This document shows positions 1-9,143 of a stretch of DNA of 64,000 nt, in pieces. A model generated the notes under the pieces. That model made no database searches, was not told the DNA's origin, and worked only from the letters and a program-made list of their open reading frames with translations. The position numbers and the translations under genes were made by a program. Position 1 is the first letter of the stretch; each line of letters opens with the position of its first letter. The DNA is from Clostridia bacterium. Its GTDB lineage: Bacteria > Bacillota > Clostridia > TANB77 > CAG-508. The DNA lies in contig JAGAIV010000040.1 of the NCBI GenBank assembly GCA_017626365.1, forward strand, positions 166,187-230,186. The letters are read 5' to 3'.

Positions 1-76
1 TTTCTCTATATAGCAAATGAAAGGGCGTCATTCGGTATTTTTTATGGGTATTCCTAACCGATGAAGCCCTTACGAT
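1..76. other. Edge segment with imperfect inverted repeat
   Basis: No gene is visible here. The segment holds an imperfect inverted repeat: AAGGGC near position 20 pairs with GCCCTT near 66, and CGGTAT pairs roughly with the AACCG stretch. It lies just downstream of the minus-strand HD gene and could be a weak terminator or a small structured RNA, but no clear U-run follows. The left edge of the window prevents a firmer call. Confidence 0.25.
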
Positions 77-616
77 TTATCTTAAAATTATAAACATACT
101 TAAAAATACATATGCATAACGGTATAATTTTTGTAAACTATTTTTTGATTTATATGCTTTTATAGATTCTTGTAAAGCACAATATTTATCAACAAATGTG
201 ATAACATAACTTTCTGCATATTTTGGAAATTTAATTGTTACTGGCCACATATGTTTTAAAATAATATCGGTTTCTTTTTCATTTAAATCAAAAATTTTAG
301 AAGCATTCTCAAATGCTGATTTTGGATGAGTAAAGGCATGAAGACCTTTTCTATCATCTTGTCTTTTTCTCCAATCATATAAAAATAAGTCATGAAGCAT
401 ACCAGCACGAGCGGCTGAAATATAGTCTAAATGATATTTTTTACAAATTAAATAACTATAATAAGCAACATTTTTACAATGTTCAAAACAAGATGTATCA
501 TAATGTTGTCTATAATTTTTCATTTCCTGTACAGTTTCATTCGAAACTAAATCTTTTATAATCAAATCGAATTCTTCTTGAAACGATTCTTCATTTTCTT
601 CTTCTAGTAATAACAT
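77..616 (-). CDS. HD-domain phosphohydrolase-like protein
   Basis: A 179-residue protein with an HD metal-dependent phosphohydrolase fold. Visible ligands in order are His46 (in FEHCKNVAYY), the HD pair at 75-76 (GMLHDLFLYDW), His122 (LKHMWP) and Asp143 (TFVDKYCA). HD proteins of this size usually hydrolyse phosphomonoesters or nucleotides in the cytoplasm; the substrate cannot be told from sequence. The start is preceded on the minus strand by AGGGGTTGAG. It lies downstream of dapA on the same strand, 105 bases away, with its own possible promoter between them. The C-terminal 30 residues are hydrophobic and may pack against the domain. I am confident of the HD class, not of any specific function. 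Confidence 0.8.
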   Translation of the reverse strand: MLLLEEENEESFQEEFDLIIKDLVSNETVQEMKNYRQHYDTSCFEHCKNVAYYSYLICKKYHLDYISAARAGMLHDLFLYDWRKRQDDRKGLHAFTHPKSAFENASKIFDLNEKETDIILKHMWPVTIKFPKYAESYVITFVDKYCALQESIKAYKSKNSLQKLYRYAYVFLSMFIILR

Positions 617-660
617 AAATAAAAACTCAACCCCTATAAATCTTATGTATTTACTTTTCT

Positions 661-691
661 ATTATAGCACATAAAATACAACCTGTGTTAA
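661..691 (-). promoter_or_regulatory. Possible promoter of the HD gene
   Basis: On the minus strand TTAACA (686-691) and a perfect TATAAT (661-666) are separated by 19 bases, 45 bases upstream of the HD gene start. The spacing is long, so the -35 assignment is weak. Confidence 0.4.
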
Positions 692-721
692 TTTTAAGAA
701 AAAAATAATAAAAATGTTACC

Positions 722-1606
722 TTATAATAAACCATATTTTTTCATTTCATTTTCCAAAGCAATTTTATTAGCATCGGATAAAGGTGTTAAAGGTAACCTT
801 GGAGTTCCAAAATTGTATCCCAACATATTTAAAGCGGCTTTAACGGGAATAGGGTTTACTTCACAAAATAAAGCATTGATTAATCCAATCGATTCTAATT
901 GAACTTTTTTAGCATCTTCAAAATTTCCACTCAAATAATCATGAACCATCTTAGATGTTTTTTTAGGTGCAACATTAGAAAGAACAGAAATAACTCCTTT
1001 TCCACCAAGAGAAAGAATTGGTAATGTTTGATCATCGTTTCCACTATAAATTGTTAATTCATCTCCACAAAGAGAAGCAATTTCCGCAATTTGTGATAAA
1101 TTTCCACTAGCCTCTTTAATTGCTACGATATTTGAAATTTTTGAAAGTTCTAAGCAAGTTTTAGGTAATATATTAACCCCAGTTCTACTTGGAACACTGT
1201 ACATAATAATAGGTAAATTTGTGCTAGATGCAATTGCTTTGTAATGTTCGATAAGACCTGATTGGGTAGCCTTATTATAAAAAGGAGTAACAACCAATGC
1301 ACCATCTGCACCAATACTTTCTGCATATTTCGTAAGTTCAATAGCAGTAGCAGTACAGTTACTACCAGTTCCAATAATAACAGGAACACGACTATTAACT
1401 TTTTTTACAGCAAACGAAAAGGTTTCTTTTCTTTCTGTATTAGTCATGGTAGCAGATTCTCCAGTTGTTCCACAAACGACCAAAGCATCAATACCTTGCT
1501 CTATTTGAAAATCAATTAATTTACCGAATTCTTCATAATTAACACCTGATTCGGTGAAAGGTGTTGCGATTGCGGTAGCGCAACCTTCAAATAAAATTTT
1601 TTTCAT
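722..1606 (-). CDS. dapA: 4-hydroxy-tetrahydrodipicolinate synthase
   Basis: 294 residues, the normal length for DapA. It condenses pyruvate with aspartate semialdehyde, the first committed step of the diaminopimelate/lysine branch that feeds peptidoglycan. Visible signatures are GTTGES at residues 46-51 (pyruvate-binding Thr pair), Tyr136 in MYSVPSRTG, Arg141, and the Schiff-base lysine Lys164 in VAIKEASGN. The start has a good RBS (TAGGAGCG on the minus strand). The gene stands alone, diverging from the pilin-like gene at 1807, and no T-box or lysine riboswitch is visible in the 200-base upstream gap. Identification is secure because all family motifs are present. Confidence 0.97.
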   Translation of the reverse strand: MKKILFEGCATAIATPFTESGVNYEEFGKLIDFQIEQGIDALVVCGTTGESATMTNTERKETFSFAVKKVNSRVPVIIGTGSNCTATAIELTKYAESIGADGALVVTPFYNKATQSGLIEHYKAIASSTNLPIIMYSVPSRTGVNILPKTCLELSKISNIVAIKEASGNLSQIAEIASLCGDELTIYSGNDDQTLPILSLGGKGVISVLSNVAPKKTSKMVHDYLSGNFEDAKKVQLESIGLINALFCEVNPIPVKAALNMLGYNFGTPRLPLTPLSDANKIALENEMKKYGLL

Positions 1607-1737
1607 TTTTTTACACGCTCCTAAAAGCTAATGTATTGCAAGATATATAATTATATATTTTGACTTCCTACATTATATGTTAAGAAATAAAAAAATGGAA
1701 GATATTTTGAAAAAATACCAATACTTTTACTAAAAAG

Positions 1738-1766
1738 TTGACATGAAATATTTGTTAATATAAAAT
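1738..1766 (+). promoter_or_regulatory. Sigma-A type promoter of pilin-like gene
   Basis: TTGACA at 1738-1743, a 17-base spacer and TAAAAT at 1761-1766, 40 bases before the ATG at 1807. A very similar promoter context precedes the pilin-like gene at the right edge of the window (63641-63669). Confidence 0.8.
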
Positions 1767-1806
1767 AGAAATATAAAATTAAGGAGATTCAAAACAAAGG
1801 AGAAAA

Positions 1807-3471
1807 ATGAAAGAAAAACAAAAAAATAGAGGAATTACATTAATTGCATTAGTGATTACGATTATTGTATTATTAATACTATCAGGAATATCTATATTAG
1901 CGTTAACAGGAGAGAACGGGTTAATTATTAAATCAATTGAAGCAAAACAAAAAAATGATGAAAAAAGTGCAGCAGAAACTGTAATATTAGCTATGAATAA
2001 TTATAAAGTACAAAAATATAGCAACAATAGTATCAAGTTTGAAGATTCAATAAAGAACGAACTTAAAATAGATGAAATGATAGAAAATGAAGATAGTACA
2101 TATACTTTTGAATACAAAAATTATTTATTTACAGTAACAGAAGATGAAATAATAAGTCAAACAAAAGGTAAAGAAACTTCAGATAAAAAATATGCTATAA
2201 AAATAAACTATGTAGATATAGATGGAAATGAAATATATGAATCACACATAGAAGAAGGAATATATGGAACTAAATATGAAGTAGAAAATCCTGAAATAGA
2301 CAATTATATTACAATACATAAAACCGTGTCAGGAGAGATTCAGAAAAACCAGACTATAAATGTTATTTATGAAGAAATGGAAAAATTAGTTTTGTATGAA
2401 AATGGAACAGGCTTAATAAAAGAGCAAGAACCATATACAAGCAATATGAGTTATACATTTGAAGATGGATTTTTACTATTAAAATCCCCATATGGAAGCG
2501 ATGGTTACATAGCTTTAACTCAAAAAATTGATTTTAGCCAATATACAAAAATGGTAATTGATGGAGTAAGGTTAAATTCAAACTATACAGATTATACACA
2601 TTTATACCAAGTGATTTTATCAGATTATAAGTCGATGAATAATGAATTAAAAAAAGAATTATTTTATGTAGAATATAATACTCCTTTTTTACATACTACG
2701 GATATATCAGAGATTGTGGATGAAGGATATGCTAGTATTAGATTTCCATGCGGTGATATAAGAATAAGTTCATGGATCTTGACAAATAATCTTGCACCTG
2801 CATATAAGACATACAAAGAAATAGAAAATATAGAGAATATAACAATTCAAAATGCACTAACTGTCCAAAAAATATTAGAAAACTATAATTTATTAACAGA
2901 AAAAGAAAAACAATTAGTTACAAATTATAATGATCTTATTAGTAAAGTTGTTACATATAATGAGAGTCTAGAAAATGATGAAACAAATTTCATTATGCCA
3001 ATTTTAACAGGAAATAAGTGTAAAATAGAAGAATGTGAATATAAAGTAACTTCAAGTTCAGACATAGATGCTATAAGAATAGCCTTTAGAGCGTTTGATG
3101 GAAGCACTGATTCAGTTTCAGGATGTTGGCATTCGTCTGCTTCAACACCACAATGGCTACAAATAGAATTTCCATCTAAAGTTAAAATTAGTAAATTTAC
3201 AATTCAAAATAGAGATGCTAATACTAGTGCAAATGAAGGATACACGTTAAAAGCATTTATTCTACAAGGCTCAAATGATGGAAGTACGTGGACAGATTTA
3301 GGGGAATACACAAATGGAAAAGGTTCATTATTATCAACAAACTTTGAAGTTGAAAATCCGGCGTCATATAGATATTATAGGTGGTATGCAACATCATCAT
3401 ACAGTAGCTATATAACAATTGGAGAAATTACAATAAATGAAGCTACCATTCGAGTAAGAATAGATTATTAA
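1807..3471 (+). CDS. Pilin-like surface protein with MucBP-like and F5/8C domains
   Basis: 554 residues. The N-terminus (RGITLIALVITIIVLLIL) resembles a type IV prepilin signal, with a short basic leader ending in Gly followed by one hydrophobic helix, but the usual Glu at +5 is Ala. Residues about 140-195 resemble a MucBP-type repeat (INYVDIDGNEI, then VIYEEM). The last 155 residues look like an F5/8 type C (discoidin/CBM32-like) sugar-binding domain: DGSTDSVSGCWHSS, then PQWLQIEFP, then LQGSNDGSTWTDLGEY. This suggests a surface adhesin exported or anchored by a prepilin-like route. RBS AAAGGAG precedes the ATG. It sits 31 bases upstream of another pilin-like gene and may share its transcript. 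Glycan target unknown. Confidence 0.75.
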   Translation: MKEKQKNRGITLIALVITIIVLLILSGISILALTGENGLIIKSIEAKQKNDEKSAAETVILAMNNYKVQKYSNNSIKFEDSIKNELKIDEMIENEDSTYTFEYKNYLFTVTEDEIISQTKGKETSDKKYAIKINYVDIDGNEIYESHIEEGIYGTKYEVENPEIDNYITIHKTVSGEIQKNQTINVIYEEMEKLVLYENGTGLIKEQEPYTSNMSYTFEDGFLLLKSPYGSDGYIALTQKIDFSQYTKMVIDGVRLNSNYTDYTHLYQVILSDYKSMNNELKKELFYVEYNTPFLHTTDISEIVDEGYASIRFPCGDIRISSWILTNNLAPAYKTYKEIENIENITIQNALTVQKILENYNLLTEKEKQLVTNYNDLISKVVTYNESLENDETNFIMPILTGNKCKIEECEYKVTSSSDIDAIRIAFRAFDGSTDSVSGCWHSSASTPQWLQIEFPSKVKISKFTIQNRDANTSANEGYTLKAFILQGSNDGSTWTDLGEYTNGKGSLLSTNFEVENPASYRYYRWYATSSYSSYITIGEITINEATIRVRIDY

Positions 3472-3502
3472 TAAATAAATTTAAGTAACTAAGGAGGAAA
3501 CA

Positions 3503-5592
3503 ATGAAAGAGAAACAGAGAAATAATGGTATTACATTAATTGCGTTAGTGATTACAATTATCGTATTATTAATATTAGCAGGAATTGTAATAAACTTAGC
3601 ATTAGGACAAAATGGAATAATGGTAAGAGGAGGAGAAGCAGGAATCGAATACGATATAGCACATGAAAAAGAAATATTAGGTTTAGCATTAAAGGACATT
3701 CAAATTCAAAATGGTGGAAGTATGATAATACCAGATGAAGCAACATTAGAAAAAGCAATGAAAGATAATTCTGGAATGGAAGGAATAACAGCGAAGAAAA
3801 GTAGTGAAAAACTATATATTGTAACCTATCCAGATAGCAAAAGGCAATATGAGGTATATGCAGATGGAACAGTTCAAGAGGCTGCACCAAAAGTAAATGA
3901 TGATACACCAGGTGAAATAGCAAAAAAGGATGACAATACATATTTAATACAAAGTATAGAAGATTTAGTAATATTATCCAACACAGTAAATGACGGAACA
4001 GATACATATGAAGGAAAAACATTTGAAATAGTAACAGATTTAAACTTTGCATCTGTAAATTCATACATAGATGCAACTTCAACAGTATTTGGAGACATAA
4101 ATGAAAATGGAATAGAGGAACCATTAATTACAGAATTAACCCAAGATGCTGGATTTGAACCAATAGGAAATAGCACCTATTCATTTAAAGGAAACATACA
4201 AGGAAATAATTATGCTATATCTAATTTATATATAAATCGAAAGGAAAATATAGGATTTATAGGGATTGGAGAAAGCAATGAAATTGAAAATTTAAAATTA
4301 ACTAATGTAAATGTAAAAGCATCGGAAAAATGGGCAAATTATATGTCAGCGATAGTAGCCAAAACTGGAAATGGAATATTAAAAGTTAATAATTGCATAA
4401 TTACAGGTAATGTTTCATCAACAGGAAGTTATATTGGAGGAATATTAGGATACTCCGAAAGTACTACTACAGACATACAAATTTCTAATTGTATAAGTGA
4501 GATTGTAATAAATTCCGGAGAAACAGTAGGTGGAATGATAGGAACAATTTATTATTCACAAGGGAATGTAACGATTGAGAACTGTGAAAATAGAGGAACA
4601 ATAAGTGGAAGTAGCAATATACGGTGGAATAATATCAGTTATAGACAGCTTTACAGGAACGATTACTATAAATAATTGCAAAAATAATGCAGATATAACA
4701 GGAACAAGTGCCTATGTATCAGGAATATTCGCAAAAAGTAGATATTCTTCCAATATAGAAATTACGAATTGCTATAATACGGGAAAAATTAGTGGAAATA
4801 GTAGTTATGTAGCAGGTATAAATGCAAAAATGAACGGAGGTACAAAAATTACGAACTGCTACAATACAGGAGAGATAAAAAGTAGTGGTGGTAATACAGG
4901 TGGAATTGTTGGATATGAATGGGCGTCTGCAAGTGACGGAACTGTTACGTTGGAAAAGTGTTATAATACAGCACCAATAACCGGAAAAGGAGGATGCATT
5001 GGAGGATTAGTGGGTATACGGAAATAATATCAATATAAAAAAATGTTATAATACAGGAAGCGTTACAGATATTGTTGGCAATGGTAATATTGGAGGAATT
5101 ATAGGAAGTATGGGGAGTGCTATTATGATTAATTGCTATAATACCAAGAAAATCACATCTTCAAATCAAGGAAACTTAAAAATAGGAGGACTCATTGGTG
5201 ATTCATATGATAGTACTGTAGAAAATTGCTATAATAGTGGAGAGCTAGAAATCGATTTCTGTTCAAAAAAAGATGGAAAAGTGGGAGGAATAGTTGGACA
5301 TGGTTCTAGTGATACTATAAGAAATAGTTATAATTTAAAAGCTATAACTGTGAAAAATTTAGTAGATGGAAATTATATTGGGGCTATTGCAGGAACCGGA
5401 GGTGGTTCAACATTTGAAAGAAACTATTATTTAGAGGGTACGGCAACATCTGGAGTAGGAAATGAAGTAGCAGATGCGGAAGGAATTTTAGAAGCAAAAA
5501 GTAGAGCTGACATATTAAATTTAATGAATACAAATTTACCAAGTGATGTATGGGAGCAAGGAAAAAACGGAGAATATCCAGGGTTAAAATAA
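3503..5592 (+). CDS. Pilin-like GLUG-repeat surface protein, two CGG frameshifts
   Basis: About 695 residues if read through two +1 shifts. It starts with the same pilin-like N-terminus as its neighbour (NGITLIALVITIIVLLILAG) after RBS AAGGAGG. From about residue 200 it is a repetitive beta-rich protein of GLUG type, with recurring units such as NCYNTGKISG and GGIVGY every 20-30 residues. In the zero frame the ORF is cut at in-frame CGG codons at 4622 (ata CGG t) and, after resuming, at 5019 (ata CGG a). Dropping each C restores SNI-GGIIS and LVGI-GNNIN without any other change, and the repeat periodicity continues. I therefore annotate one gene, not three fragments. Likely a surface adhesin; ligand unknown. 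Confidence 0.78.
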
Positions 5593-5650
5593 AATAATAT
5601 TTCAAAGAATAAAATGTATCAAGAATAAATTTAGAAACACTACTTTCAAT

Positions 5651-5680
5651 AAAAAAGCAAGTATTTACTTGCTTTTTTTT
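5651..5680 (+). terminator. Rho-independent terminator
   Basis: Stem AAAGCAAGTA / TACTTGCTTT followed by a T-run, 60 bases after the pilin-like pair and before alaS. Confidence 0.85.
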
Positions 5681-5732
5681 ACATATTGTAATATAATTTT
5701 GGACATAACAAAAAGGTTAGGAGATAGAGAAA

Positions 5733-7490
5733 ATGAGAGCTATTGATATTCGTAATAAATATTTGAAATTTTTTGAGAGTCATGGTCATAAAGTGATTCC
5801 AAGTGCACCACTTATTCCAGAAAATGACCCATCTGTTTTATTTACAACTGCAGGAATGCAACCACTTGTGCCATATCTTTTAGGAGAAAAACATCCAGAA
5901 GGAAAACGTTTAACTGATTTTCAAAAATGTGTTAGAACAGTTGATATTGATGAAGTTGGAGATAATCGTCATTTAACTTATTTTGAAATGCTTGGAAACT
6001 GGTCTTTAGGAGATTATTTCAAAGAAGAATCAATTCGAATGAGTTTTGAATTTTTAACCAAAGAATTAGGAATTCCAATTGAGAAATTATCGGTAACGGT
6101 ATTTGCAGGAGATGAAGATGCACCTCGTGATGAAGAATCAGCAAGTATCTGGAAAGAAGTTGGAATGCCAGAAGACCATATATACTATTTTGGAAAAGAC
6201 GATAACTGGTGGATTGCAGGAGAAGAAGGACCTTGTGGACCAGATACTGAAATGTTTTATGATACAGGAAAAGAGCCATGCTCCAAAGATTGCAACCCAT
6301 CTTGCAGTTGTGGTAAATATGTTGAAATATGGAATAACGTATTTATGGAATATTATAAATCTAAAGATGGTACTTATTCTAAACTAAAACAACAAAATGT
6401 AGATACAGGTCTTGGACTTGAAAGAATGAATATGTTACTACAAGGAAAAGAAACACCATATGATACCGAAATTTTTGCACCAATTATGGAAAAATTAAGT
6501 AAGCTTGCAAAAAAGGATGACATCACAAGTAGAAGAATTGTAGCAGAACACTTACGCTCTAGTATGATGATTATATCAGATGGTGGAAGACCAAGTAATG
6601 TTGACCGTGGATATGTATTAAGAAGATTAATTCGTAGAATGACAAGACACTTAAATAAACTAGAAATCGATTTAAATGAACTATTTGGACTAATCGATTT
6701 AAATATCGATAACTTAAAAGAAATGTATCCAGACTTAGCAAAAAATAGAGAAATAATTAAACAAGTTTTAATTGAAGAAAAAGATAAATTCATGAAAACA
6801 CTTGCTCATGGAGAAAAAGAATTTGAAAAGGCAATGGCAAGAATCAAAAGTCAAAATTCACAAAAAATAGATGGACAAACTGTTTTTAGATTATATGATA
6901 CTTATGGATTTCCACCAGAAGTAACATCAGATCTTGCAAAAGAGCAAGGATTTGAAATTGATATGGAAGAATTCCAAAAACTATATAAAGAACATCAAGA
7001 AAAATCTAGAATGGGTTCAGAACAGAAATTTAAAGGTGGACTTGCAGACCAAAGTCCAGAAACGATTTGTTACCATACAGCAACACATCTTTTAAATGCA
7101 GCATTAAAAATTGTGGTAAACAAAGATGTACATCAAAAAGGCTCCAATATTACTCAAGAAAGAATGCGTTTTGATTTTTCTTGTGACCATAAGTTAACAG
7201 ACGAAGAAAAACAAAAAACAGAAGATTTAGTAAATGAATGGATTAGGGAAGCTTTACCTGTAACAGTAGAAGAAATGAAAAAAGAAGATGCGATTCAATC
7301 TGGAGCAGAATGTATGTTTATTGAAAAATATCCAGACATTGTTACAGTGTATTCAATTGGTAATGTATCAAAAGAACTATGTGGAGGACCACATGTAAAA
7401 AATACATCTGAATTAGGAACCTTCAAAATTAAAAAAGAAGAAGCAAGTTCAGCAGGAGTAAGACGTATCAAAGCTATTCTAGAAAAATAA
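5733..7490 (+). CDS. alaS: Alanyl-tRNA synthetase, short form
   Basis: 585 residues against about 870 for typical AlaRS. The class II catalytic core is intact (FFESHGHKVIPSAPLIP, then FTTAGMQPLVPYLLG, then motif 2 FEMLGNWSLGDYFK). A Cys-rich insert follows (KEPCSKDCNPSCSCGKY, probably metal-binding) and then the tRNA-binding helices. The editing domain has HTATH at about 448-452 and CGGPH near the C-terminus. The beta-barrel between catalytic and editing domains and the C-terminal C-Ala domain are missing; the protein ends right after the editing domain with a normal stop. No in-frame CGG explains the shortness. It charges tRNA-Ala, or is a second copy. RBS TTAGGAGA lies before the ATG; hinT follows 53 bases later. 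Confidence 0.9.
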   Translation: MRAIDIRNKYLKFFESHGHKVIPSAPLIPENDPSVLFTTAGMQPLVPYLLGEKHPEGKRLTDFQKCVRTVDIDEVGDNRHLTYFEMLGNWSLGDYFKEESIRMSFEFLTKELGIPIEKLSVTVFAGDEDAPRDEESASIWKEVGMPEDHIYYFGKDDNWWIAGEEGPCGPDTEMFYDTGKEPCSKDCNPSCSCGKYVEIWNNVFMEYYKSKDGTYSKLKQQNVDTGLGLERMNMLLQGKETPYDTEIFAPIMEKLSKLAKKDDITSRRIVAEHLRSSMMIISDGGRPSNVDRGYVLRRLIRRMTRHLNKLEIDLNELFGLIDLNIDNLKEMYPDLAKNREIIKQVLIEEKDKFMKTLAHGEKEFEKAMARIKSQNSQKIDGQTVFRLYDTYGFPPEVTSDLAKEQGFEIDMEEFQKLYKEHQEKSRMGSEQKFKGGLADQSPETICYHTATHLLNAALKIVVNKDVHQKGSNITQERMRFDFSCDHKLTDEEKQKTEDLVNEWIREALPVTVEEMKKEDAIQSGAECMFIEKYPDIVTVYSIGNVSKELCGGPHVKNTSELGTFKIKKEEASSAGVRRIKAILEK

Positions 7491-7496
7491 AACTGT

Positions 7497-7520
7497 AGGG
7501 GTCGACGCCCTCGTCGACTC
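7497..7520. repeat. GC-rich hairpin, REP-like
   Basis: GTCGACG and CGTCGAC form a short perfect hairpin in the 53-base gap between alaS and the HIT gene. Its GC content contrasts sharply with the surroundings and there is no T-run, so it looks like a small dispersed palindrome, not a terminator. Confidence 0.5.
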
Positions 7521-7531
7521 GTTTATAATAA

Positions 7532-7888
<357 letters not shown>

Positions 7889-7967
7889 AAACTCTATAAA
7901 ACTATATAAAAATGTGATATAATAATATTAGACATCTTATAACAAACGAAAAAATGGAGGGAAGATT

Positions 7968-8663
7968 ATGTTTAATAGTAAATATAGTAACGTATTAACT
8001 GTTGTATTAGTTATTGTAATTATTGCAATTTTAGGATTAATTGGATTTTTGGGATATGATATCTATAAAAAATATTATATCGAAAAAGATGCCGAAGATT
8101 TTATGGAAAGATATGAAGAACAAATAAAAAATACTACACCAGTAGAAGAAAACATAGTCAGCAATGAAATAATAAATACTATCATAGATCCAGGAAATGA
8201 TACATTAAATACAACTACTTCAGGAGGAACTTCATCAGGAAGTAGTAGCAATTCAAGTAAATTTACATATAAAGGATTTAGTGTTCTAGGAACTATCGAA
8301 ATTCCAAAAACAGGAATAAAATATCCAGTATTAAATAGCTATGCAACAAAGGCTCTAGAAACATCAGTATGTTACTACTATGGACCAGGACTAAACGAAG
8401 TAGGAAATACTACAATTGCAGGACATAATTATCGTAATGGAGCATTTTTCGGAAAGAATAAACAACTTACAAATGGAGATATTATCTATATAACAGATAA
8501 TTCTGGAAAAAAAGTAAAATATACAATTTATAAAGTTTATACAACAACACCAAATGATGGAAATTACTTAACAAGAGATACAGCTGGAAAAAGAGAAATT
8601 TCTTTAACGACTTGTACAGATGACAGTAAAGGAAGATTAATTATTTGGGCAAAAGAATCTTAA
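7968..8663 (+). CDS. Class D-like sortase
   Basis: 231 residues with one N-terminal membrane helix (about 8-32), a Ser/Thr-rich stalk and a sortase domain. The catalytic His is in TIAGHNYRNG, the Cys in SLTTCTDD, and the Arg in GRLIIWA. The IPKTGIKYPVL stretch is typical of sortase core strand regions. It covalently anchors surface proteins bearing LPXTG-like signals to cell wall or pili. The LPQTG protein at 31328 is the only recognisable substrate in this window. Unlike the second sortase at 31694, this copy has no CGG codon. RBS GGAGGGAAG. A single-gene unit followed by the tRNA operon. Confidence 0.88.
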   Translation: MFNSKYSNVLTVVLVIVIIAILGLIGFLGYDIYKKYYIEKDAEDFMERYEEQIKNTTPVEENIVSNEIINTIIDPGNDTLNTTTSGGTSSGSSSNSSKFTYKGFSVLGTIEIPKTGIKYPVLNSYATKALETSVCYYYGPGLNEVGNTTIAGHNYRNGAFFGKNKQLTNGDIIYITDNSGKKVKYTIYKVYTTTPNDGNYLTRDTAGKREISLTTCTDDSKGRLIIWAKES

Positions 8664-8690
8664 ATAAAATAAAAAAATTAGGACAAAATA

Positions 8691-8719
8691 TTGACAAACG
8701 AATTAAATTTAGGTAAAAT
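8691..8719 (+). promoter_or_regulatory. Promoter of tRNA-His/tRNA-Gln operon
   Basis: TTGACA (8691-8696), 17-base spacer, TAAAAT (8714-8719), about 44 bases before tRNA-His. Confidence 0.8.
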
Positions 8720-8723
8720 ATTA

Positions 8724-8757
8724 ATTGCACTGTTACAAATTAATGTAACAGTGCAAT
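8724..8757 (+). repeat. Perfect 14-bp inverted repeat at the tRNA operon start site
   Basis: ATTGCACTGTTACA (8724-8737) and its exact reverse complement (8744-8757) flank a 6-base loop. It begins about five bases after the -10 box and ends six bases before tRNA-His, so the transcript would start with a long hairpin. There is no U-run, so it is not a simple terminator. It could be a 5' leader structure or an operator. Confidence 0.7.
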
Positions 8758-8762
8758 AATAT

Positions 8763-8840
8763 GGTGGATGTGGCGTAGTTGGTTAACGCGCCAGTTTGTG
8801 GCACTGGAGACCGTGGGTTCGAGTCCCATCTTCCACCCCA
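8763..8840 (+). tRNA. tRNA-His (GTG)
   Basis: Cloverleaf with anticodon GTG at 8798-8800 (stem CCAGT/ACTGG), T-loop TTCGAGT, an extra 5' G opposite discriminator C as expected for tRNA-His, and an encoded CCA end. Confidence 0.95.
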
Positions 8841-8857
8841 TATATTTTTAGAAATAT

Positions 8858-8932
8858 TGGGCTGTAGCCAAGCGGTAAGGCACCAGACTTTGACTCTGGC
8901 ATGCGCTAGTTCGAATCTAGCCAGCCCAACCA
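8858..8932 (+). tRNA. tRNA-Gln (TTG)
   Basis: Acceptor TGGGCTG/CAGCCCA, anticodon TTG at 8890-8892, T-loop TTCGAAT, encoded CCA. It lies 17 bases after tRNA-His on the same transcript. Its 3' end is duplicated at 9054-9077. Confidence 0.95.
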
Positions 8933-8976
8933 AAAAATAAAAAACTGTAGCGAAGCTATGGTTTTTATTTTTTGAA
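8933..8976 (+). terminator. Terminator of the tRNA operon
   Basis: A long A/T-rich stem with a GC heart (TGTAGC GAA GCTATGG) flanked by AAAAAATAAAAA and TTTTTATTTTTT. Confidence 0.75.
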
Positions 8977-9110
8977 TAGAATGACTAGTAAGAAGAAATA
9001 GCGGCCGAAGGCTACGCGGCGCCGTGAGCGAAGCGAGGAAGTACTCTTGGGGTATTCGAATCTAGCCAGCCCAACCAAAGAACTTGCCTTATGGCAAAAA
9101 TGAAGAGATA
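8977..9110 (+). repeat. Duplicated tRNA-Gln 3' end with GC-rich relic
   Basis: TCGAATCTAGCCAGCCCAAC plus CA of tRNA-Gln recurs at about 9056-9077, 145 bases after the real tRNA end. The segment between contains an unusually GC-rich stretch (GCGGCCGAAGG near 9001). This is the layout left by tRNA-targeting integrases (attL/attR), with only a scar remaining. It is followed by the CTTGCCTTATGGCAA hairpin that also follows two other tRNAs in the window. Confidence 0.6.
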
Positions 9111-9143
9111 AAAAAAGCACTAATTTTAAATTAGTGCTTTTTT
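9111..9143. terminator. Bidirectional terminator
   Basis: AAAAAAGCACTAATTT and its complement TTAGTGCTTTTTT overlap the end of the minus-strand gene at 9126 and close the tRNA region from the other side. Confidence 0.8.

Noticed and set aside
3558..4124. Long antisense ORFs such as the one opposite the pilin-like gene
   Set aside because: Leu/His/Phe-rich translations with no RBS, lying opposite well-supported genes; they are reading shadows of AT-rich coding DNA.
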